Under the pieces are notes generated by a model, which did not search any database, was not told where the DNA came from, and was given only the letters and a program-made list of their open reading frames with translations. Position numbers and translations under genes: made by a program. A DNA stretch of 64,000 bases from Botryotinia globosa (Eukaryota > Ascomycota > Leotiomycetes > Helotiales > Sclerotiniaceae): the NCBI GenBank assembly GCA_014898425.1, contig RCSZ01000002.1, positions 2,976,001 through 3,040,000 on the forward strand. Reading direction: 5' to 3'. Below, in pieces: positions 56,722 to 64,000 of the stretch. Within the stretch, counting starts at the first letter, position 1, and each line of letters starts with the position of its first letter.

Positions 56722-59462
56722 TCAAACCATAATCCACTCGCCCTCAATACCATCCATATGCTTGCTCCATTTGAAAGGTCCGCCTTGACCTCTCATTGCG
56801 TCTGGAGATGCTCTACCATCTTTCTCTTCTGCCCATACCTTCTCCAAAACTTCCAATCCCGCCAAGTTATTAAGATATCCAGACCTCCCCATAATCTCTC
56901 TGCATTTACTCCTCACAATACTCTGTTGTAATTCATTGACACACTCACTCCCGCTTATAAAAAGGGGCCACAACAAGAACTTCTCACATCCACTATTGGT
57001 CTCCAAACTTGTTACATAGAACAAGACTTGGCTGACCAGATTTTGGAAGTTAAGATGCGAGCTTGGAGTTTTGGGACATGCAAGACGTTCGGTGTACAAG
57101 AGAGCTGAGTAACGGAATGCCTCAGAAATATATCCGAAGTCGCGAAGCTGAGTGGGAGTTGGAGTGACTGGAAGAGAAGAGACAATGTGAGAAGGAGAGA
57201 ACTCCCATTCTTGAAGTGCTAGGCGAGCGGCTTTCCATTCGGTCCAAAATGTGGTTTGTGGATCGTCACTGGACATGAAGGATGGAACAGATGTTGTTGG
57301 AGAGCAAGAGGTGGGCGAGAGAGGAGTGAGACTTTGCATAGGAAAAGTGGGTTCATCATCAAGAGACATCGTCGAAGCGAAACCATTGCCGTCGAATGAA
57401 AGAGAGTGAAGATTGTAAAAATCGACAAGTGCTTGGCCAGCTAGACGAGGTCTGTGAAGTCCATTGGTATGGTGAATATGATTTGGATGAGGGGGGTGGG
57501 TCAGGGCATCGTTCATGACTGGACGATGTTGCGATAATAGATTAAGGCGTCCCAACTTGGCGATTGTTTTGAAAAGAACTGCGTCGCAACCCGCCATGTT
57601 TTCCAACACGTGATTGGGATTAGATGGGCTAGCTAGCATTTCAAGGTATCCACCTCGAAGTTGAGCTTCACGATCGTTAATTGAGGCGGCAATGCCGTCA
57701 AAATAAGTGAAGAGAGATTCCATCCATCCCCAATTACCGGTCTCGGTTCCGCATTCTCGCATTCCGAGAATCTTTTTCACTCCGGCGAATTGAGTTCGGA
57801 ATTGAGCAATACCAGATTCGCACATGCGGTAATGACAGAGGATAAAGAGTGTCGCGAGAACACAATCGTGACGGGCTTTGGAAGGGTCGGTCAATTGTTG
57901 ATTGAGGAGGGAAACAGCCAGAGAGCGATGTTGATACTCTTCTTGGAGCGATGAGTCGGTACTCAAAGAATCGGTTAATGTTGATTGAGTGGAGGTTCTT
58001 CTAGTGCAAACCGGTCTACCAATAGACCCCGCATTAATAAGATCTTGAAGTTCGAGTTCAATCGGTTGGCGCCAATGATCTTGACCTAATGATTGTTTTC
58101 GTTTCATGCGTAGGTTGCAAGCAGCAAGCGCACAAATGGCATGTTGAAGACTTTGACTTGAGGATGCTAGAGCGAGGATATGTTCGCGATATGGATTTGA
58201 GGGGCTATCGATGACCACTACCGACGGGCAGATGATTTTCTCGTAGTAATCTAGAAAGAATGAGATTCGAGGTGACATTTCGGATGTAAGTGAAGATGAC
58301 ATAGAATCATGCCCAGTAATATGACCATAAGTATCTGTCTCGGACGAAGGGGAACCAACATCGTCTTCATTTATAGAAGTCCAACCAAAATGACTGGACC
58401 TAGCGCTTGTAGCAAATACTTCAGGCTCGTGAGAGCTTTGGATACCTAGTAAACGATAGTTAGCACAGGGGGTCTCAATAAACGCGTCGAATGAGATTAT
58501 TCACCTAACATTTCATCATCATAGAAGATTTCATGTACTGAAGAAGACGTTTGATGAGATCTTTGAGGTTGGCGTCCCTCTGACATGTCATACATATTTT
58601 GATGGGAACTCATGCTTGAGCTCATTTCTGATGGAGCGTAAAATTGATCTGGACATGATGTAGGCCCACGTGAATTTCCCATGATGTCCGAACTTTGATC
58701 TGTTACCGAGGTATTTCTGGAAGAATAGCTGTTGTACAACGGCGCGGGGCTGTTGAGGAAGGGAGCTTCGTCATTCTGAAAAGACTGACTGATTGGTGAT
58801 GTATACTCGCTGTCAGGATATGGACTCAGAGAGTCCACGGAACTAGAAAGTCCTTCTGGTCTTCCGATACTAAGCGTATGTATCCGATGAAGTTGTGGGG
58901 GTAACGATCTTTGCATATGCCGTTGTTGTGTATCAGGATGGTACTTTGGAATTGTGAATTCGTGAGATGGTGAGGTAATATTCCAATCTGACATTTGGGT
59001 AGCCGTTGAAGTATTTCCATGAGGTGCCATGTTGACAAAATCATAGGTCATAAATGGGCTGACAGGTACAGAAGCTGCATTTTCTAACTTAATTCGAACA
59101 CCCTCTTCATTTTTTTCCAAAGTTCTCGCAATGGTAGAAGCAGCTCGAGGACGAGTAATGGGTGGACTTTTTGGAGCAGGAGGGGATTTTGCAACGGGTA
59201 AGGATAAACCTCGCAGTTTTCCTCGACTTGCCACTCCCACACCCCAAGTCAATTGAGTTTTGTAACCCGAGCACTCATTTCCTACTTCCAGGCATGGCGA
59301 GCAATATGGTCTTCTTCGATCGCATTTAACGCTGCGTTTGGTACAAGCGAAACAATCGTCCGATGCACCGCTGGCTGGAGCTCTCCTGCGTCGCTTGCGT
59401 TGAGCGACAGTAGGCGGATCCGACGAGACAGAGGAAGGAGGACATGCTACAGGGAGAGTCAT
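56722..59462 (-). CDS. Zn2Cys6 fungal-type transcription factor (893 aa, 2 exons)
   Basis: Exons (minus strand) 59462-58505 and 58445-56722. The 59-nt intron has donor GTGAAT, branch GTGCTAAC and acceptor TTTACTAG; ...DDEMLG joins IQSSHEPEVFATS in frame. The binuclear cluster lies at residues 37-64: C37-x2-C40-x6-C47-x6-C54-x2-C57-x6-C64, preceded by a basic stretch QRKRRRR. A conserved-looking segment follows (SGYKTQLTWGVGVASRGKLR). Residues 90-400 are Ser/Pro-rich and disordered. The C-terminal half (about 430-890) is helical: SPRISFFLDYYEKIICPSVV, LALASSSQSLQHAICALAAC, HDCVLATLFILCHYRMCESG, and fits the fungal-specific transcription factor domain (Fungal_trans_2 type). A nuclear DNA-binding regulator; target pathway unknown. 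No neighbour suggests a cluster role. Confidence 0.92.
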
Positions 59463-62400
59463 TTTTGATGGTAATTATGAGGTAAAAACTTGAAGATTTG
59501 ATTGAAAAGAGAAATGCAAGTCCATTGAAATATAATGTAGCCAAGTGAACCAAAGAAGCATGTGGAGAATAGCCGTTGGCTGAAGCTTGGGGTTGCAATA
59601 TTTGGAGGAATACATGGTGGGCATGTCAATGAGTTATGAGGAGCAAACCGAGCTAGACGATGAATAACCCCTAGACAGTAGGTCCGCCCCGGCGTACATT
59701 CAAGTAACGGGCGGGGATCAGCACTGCGGCTTTGCAAGGGGGGGGAAGGGAAATGTAAAAAGATTGTGATGTAGGGTAGAGTGGACAGGGTATTGAAGTG
59801 GGAGTAGCGCGGTTTTTCTAGGAACCGAGGGCCATTTTCAACTACCACCTCCGAGTGGTTTAATCTATAATTCGACTAATCAGAAATTATTCACTATCTG
59901 CAGAGGAAGCACAACGCAGCCTTCCATGCAGGAATCTTTGCTTCTTTCAATTACTTTACATGTAGTCAACAGCAACATCAATGATATTCTTAGTTAATTG
60001 TGCTCGTGAAAACTTGGCCCAAGATAGAAGATTGGAGGAATTTTGAATTGGCTTTTGCACTGGTTCTTGGTCCGAATGCTTAATTTTAGGATTCTGGTTC
60101 AAGTTAGTCCACTTTGATATACCTGATTTTCGTGAAGAGACATGAGATCGAGAGCTTCATATGAATAAGCTTAATATGTCTCAATCCACAATCAATCCAC
60201 CGAAGCATGTCCGTTCATTTTCTGTGCCGTGGAGGTTGATCTGAAAGCCGGGGTGATATTTCGCCATTGCGGAAGCTATCTCAAGAAGTGCCAGCAGACC
60301 CCATACAACAACCGGGTTTTAAATTATGATTAGTTTCAACAGGCTCTATATCTTTTGGTCCGTCATGAAATCCCATGTCCCATTCTACTAGCATCATTTC
60401 CCGTCGTAGTTATTGGACGAGAGGAGTTTGAAAATGATAGGTACAGATATGGCTTAAAACAGAGTGTAGGAATTTCGGAGATGAGAAGTAACAGGTAACT
60501 GTCGACAAGCCACTGGCGTCAAGTAACCACTAAAATACAGTATCGGTGGGGAGGCAAACGGTGATTCTATTTCTCCCCTGATTGTTCGGTACTGCCGTGC
60601 ACATGCCTGAATTAGTAGCCCGGCCGTTGATAATGTTTAGCTCGCCTTAGCCCTGTTTTACTTGTGCAAAACATCAAGAAAGCGTTCATATCCCGTCTTG
60701 CAATACTAAAGTTGCATTATGGCGAGATTGTTGATGTGACAATGCAAGGCATAGTTAGGACTTTTACCCAGGACATTGAAAAGATGAAGGGCGATGGATA
60801 GAAAATTGCTGTAATTCGAGCCTTCGATCCCAGTCTGACGCAATGTGCGATCAAGGCACAAAGCGTCTGATTACAACCGATAAGATTGCTAATAGATAAG
60901 AAGCACTATACTATTTGCATTTGAATGCAGGAGAGGGTAGTACTGACCGCACCTAATGAGGGGTATGGTATATATTTTCATGTCTGAGCTGTCCATGAAG
61001 AACTAACTTCATCATGGGTCTGAATGAGGTTGGGTAGCGAACTAGTAGACGGTTGGTTAACTTACCTGCAGAGCTCAAGCTCGTTTATATTCTGCAGCTA
61101 ATAAAGCGCGAAAGACGCAAAACTGTAAGAAATGAGAGAATAGCTGAGGTGCGGATAGGATTCATTCGAGTCTCATAGAAAGAAATCTACTTCATCCTTC
61201 TGTATGGCAGTTGGATAATTCTTTCATCATATTTTTTCGATTGGATCAAGCAAGAAACACCCACAAAATGATATCAAGTCTTCCGAGCCACTCATATCAA
61301 CCATACTCCATATTGTATGCATCTGGCCGTGACTAGCCTCCATTATGGGCCATTTTGGACTAGGATCCCCCTCATGATCTTCATTCCGCTTGCACAAACC
61401 TCTAAGGACTGGATGATAAGAATAGTAATGATTCTGACAAACAGAATCATTGTTATTACATACACTGTGATACGCATGACCATTGATGAAGGGTCCAATC
61501 TAGACAATTGCAGATCTGTCGAGTCTATACGGCTGGACCTCAAACCAAAGTAGAATCCTTGATGATCATCACCCAAATTCACAAGAGGGGTGTAGTATTT
61601 CCATTTAATTCCGATATCTGTTACTGCAAGACAAATTAGACAATCGCTGCATGAAATAAAATGAATCTTTGGTGGCTCCCCCGAAGGTTGATTCGGCAAA
61701 TCACAAACCGAGGACCGCAAGCAAGCCAATCAATCCTTGTAAAGCCTCTCTTCAACCAGATTTGAAGGCACTACTCTGAAGTGGATACGAGCTAGAAGCT
61801 TTCGAAGACGCATAGAAGGAATTCGCGCCACGATGGAACTCCCCGAAGAACGATACAAAGCAATATTATATCACAAACATGTAACCTTAACCTAGAGCTC
61901 TCCTCCAGCACTCTTCCAATCGGTTCACCTATGTGCTTTAGCAAATCCGTGCCTACATGATATCTTTATTCCTTCCAATTGCAGGCTTTAGATGCCTCGG
62001 GGTGGCTTCTCAACCCCGGTGGAAGTGGATCAGGGGGGATAGATAGATCCCTGTTAATCCCTCAGAGGTTACAACTTTACCGGTCGTTTCATTCATCTTG
62101 ATCGCGAGTCAGTATCTCATCAAAAGCAGGGCGATATCCAACTACTTTTCCTCATTTTTCAGACCAGACTGGCCCGGATGGAAGTGCAATCTCATTGTTT
62201 ACGAGGGTTTGCTAGCATCGAGCACTCTGAGGTACAGGTCAAAAAGTTCAAAGATCCTTCCACCGATCAGCCGAAGCAACGAACTAATTTTTCTCACAGT
62301 CAAATTCAGTTCACAATTATATGTGTGTTTAGAAATATCAGCAAGGTTAGTTGTTTAAACTTTAGGAATGGATCATGGTGGCTCGGTGGTTCAGCACAAT

Positions 62401-62618
62401 AGTGACAGTTAACATTAATGGAGTACATATGGGTAAGGAAGCTAACGAAGTAACAAGGAAACCATGACAACAGGCGATTAACAATAGGATTTAAGACCTA
62501 GTTGTGACTCTGAGAAAGTCAATTCGAATTTTCAAGGTCTGTCAAATTTTGGGTTATTTGGTGTCCCATCTAGTACGTAGCAATGTTATCAAGATTGGGT
62601 AATATCTCCGATACGCCA

Positions 62619-62842
62619 TCATTCGTGATGTCTCATATATGCCAAGTTAACCGATTTTTTTTTACCCGCACCACAAGGTGGACCTGCCCACCATCTCAAT
62701 TCCTCAGTAGATTGACAGACTTGGCCTAAAGTTGCTCTACCGACATCAGTGAATGGTTGATGATGCGAATCATATACAGTAATACAACAGCCTTCTTTAT
62801 GATTTTTTGCGCGGCTATTTTGAAGAAGGCACAGATGCAGTC
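62619..62842 (-). CDS. Doubtful Cys-containing small protein exon
   Basis: Downstream of an acceptor-like CTTGCAG (ending about 62843) the frame reads LHLCLLQNSRAKNHKEGCCI, then VCQSTEELRWWAGPPCGAGK, and ends MRHHE with a stop. Five Cys in about 70 residues and a plausible acceptor suggest the last exon of a small secreted protein, but no signal-peptide exon was found upstream. Weak. Confidence 0.22.
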
Positions 62843-63528
62843 TGCAAGGGATCAAGAAGAATTTACGGGAACAGAATCCTATCACTGCCTCTCATCGCGC
62901 TGTCCGTTGCCGAACTTCGCCGCCTACTCCGAAATCCTTTCGCACTTAATATTTTGCTGCTGATTGGTCTATATATTTCTTTACTGTTCAAGTCACTTGT
63001 CAAGCGAGAAATCTACAGACTGTGATGGAACGTTACACCAGGTGAGTTGGGATTGGCTGTTGATCCTTTTAGGACTTCGCCTCTTCATCCTCCTCCACTG
63101 ACAAATCAACATTCAAAGGCAAAGGCTGAAATGAAGAGAATAGAAAAGTTGAGGGAGATCGTGAAGAGAGTAAGACAGGTTTGTGGGGGTACGGAGTGCA
63201 CAGCATTTTGCCCATGCTCCGTGTAGTAAAGCAAAATAGATTTCTTCAGCATTCATACCTGATCGTCCTCGACTTCGGACATTACCATCGGTATAGAAAG
63301 AGTGGCAGTTGTCAAATATCCGGTGAATTTATCCCATGAACAACCAAACAAGTCCATATATGTCCCAGAATTTTAGATTCGTACCATGCTGAATTGTATA
63401 ATTGTGACGGAGATGAAGCCCGGAGAAAATACCGTTCTCGTTTAGACAGGTGTACCTCCATAGATTAGCATTGGATCACTATTTGTTTGACAACAATACT
63501 TTAGATAAGTATCTAGTACCTAAGTCGT

Positions 63529-63555
63529 GGGGATTGGGGGGGGGCGTGGTGGGGG
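63529..63555 (+). other. Potential G-quadruplex sequence
   Basis: Runs of four, nine and five G separated by short spacers, enough for a four-tract G-quadruplex if the long run splits. Isolated in intergenic DNA; no gene link seen. Confidence 0.45.
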
Positions 63556-63804
63556 TTCTTCCGTGATGACTTTTGACATCTCCGTAGACATTATTGGATA
63601 GGCGGAAGCAATATACATTTGTACTGTTCTAGTTCAATCAGCTAGACAGGCACAAGTTGCACAACTCAACTGTAGGTGTGTAAGGCCCACTTGGGATGAA
63701 GACATTCACATATGTGATGAGAGTTGCTTAATCGCAATGCAAGTATATATTAAGACACCGCTTAAGTCTCTCGCTTCCAATATTAGATCGAGATAATGAA
63801 GATA

Positions 63805-64000
63805 CAATAAAACTTGACTATACCGAACTAGGATATACCGGAATCTTAAATATATTAGAATAATTTCTTGATTTGATTACTTTTTATATAACAATACCAG
63901 AATTATAAATACCAAAAATACGAAACTAATTTTTTTACAAATCTAATATAAATTTTAATAATAAATCTAACTAAATAAATTGTTTTTTAATTAAATAAAT
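63805..64000. mobile_element. Left end of a second AT-rich, pogo-like element (runs off the window)
   Basis: After TA at 63803-63804 the sequence begins CAATAAAACTTGACTATACC and repeats the ATAACGG-like motif ATACCGG, then becomes extremely AT-rich. The CARTAAAACTT start, TA flank and composition match the style of pogo-type elements such as the one at 54746. The right end is outside the window, so this is provisional. Confidence 0.45.

Larger units (their letters stand above)
59463..63804. other. Gene-poor region, about 4.3 kb
   Basis: The first part is the promoter/leader of the Zn2Cys6 gene. Further right only unconvincing ORFs occur (61317-61729, 62098-62402). A Cys-containing minus-strand stretch at 62619-62840 is listed separately. 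A G-rich run lies at 63529-63555. Confidence 0.4.

Noticed and set aside
1..64000. tRNA, rRNA and CRISPR signals
   Set aside because: I looked for GTTCRANYC-type T-loops with matching acceptor stems and for regularly spaced repeats and found none I could support; CRISPR is not expected in a eukaryotic window.
1..64000. A secondary-metabolite or other dedicated gene cluster
   Set aside because: The two regulators, the dehydrogenase and the lactonase are scattered with no backbone synthase, transporter or P450 between them.

Overview
The window reads as a euploid nuclear segment of a filamentous ascomycete. Genes have short introns (about 46-200 nt) with GTRNGT donors, CTAAC/CTGAC-type branch points and YAG acceptors. 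They encode fungal-typical families (Zn2Cys6 and bZIP regulators, LEA-like/DUF3659 proteins, fungal AAA and STAND-type proteins). Between them lie long gene-poor stretches and very AT-rich islands that look like RIP-mutated repeats. A Leotiomycete of the Botrytis/Sclerotinia kind is my best guess, but that is inference.

Layout. 1-12.7 kb: a partial minus-strand ORF, then three same-strand genes for highly charged, mostly disordered proteins. These are a 235-aa acidic/basic protein ending in a conserved-looking beta-rich tail, an 800-aa acidic LEA-like protein with one DUF3659-like unit, and a 1273-aa protein with LEA 11-mers, nine DUF3659-like units and a hydrophobic C-terminal domain. 13.4-15.5 kb: a six-exon alpha/beta-hydrolase (DUF676-like). 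16.4-17.6 kb: a D-2-hydroxyacid dehydrogenase pseudogene. 18-20 kb: a secreted Thr-rich protein with a Cys-containing domain and a Gly-rich small protein. 20.5-23.8 kb: an AT-rich repeat island with a long-inverted-repeat element carrying an inserted solo LTR. 23.8-27.3 kb: a truncated STAND/NLR-like N-terminal fragment and an AAA-ATPase pseudogene with several in-frame stops.

28-36.4 kb: minus-strand genes for two two-pass membrane proteins, a tail-anchored coiled-coil protein, an unknown three-exon protein and an SMP-30/gluconolactonase-like enzyme. 36.4-43.8 kb: mostly gene-poor. 43.8-48.8 kb: a bZIP regulator and a four-exon aldehyde dehydrogenase with a mitochondrial-type leader. 49-54.7 kb: small uncertain and decaying genes. 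54.7-55.4 kb: a pogo-like MITE with TA target duplication. 56.7-59.5 kb: a two-exon Zn2Cys6 regulator. 59.5-64 kb: nothing convincing until the end of another AT-rich, pogo-like element runs off the window.

Functionally, the genes do not form one evident pathway. The most coherent group is the LEA-like trio, which is likely to act in stress or desiccation protection or in organising cell structures (for example septal pores). The right half of the 16-27 kb region is a graveyard of decayed genes around a transposon island. All exon structures were worked out by hand from splice signals, frame and similarity to remembered family patterns; no search was run.
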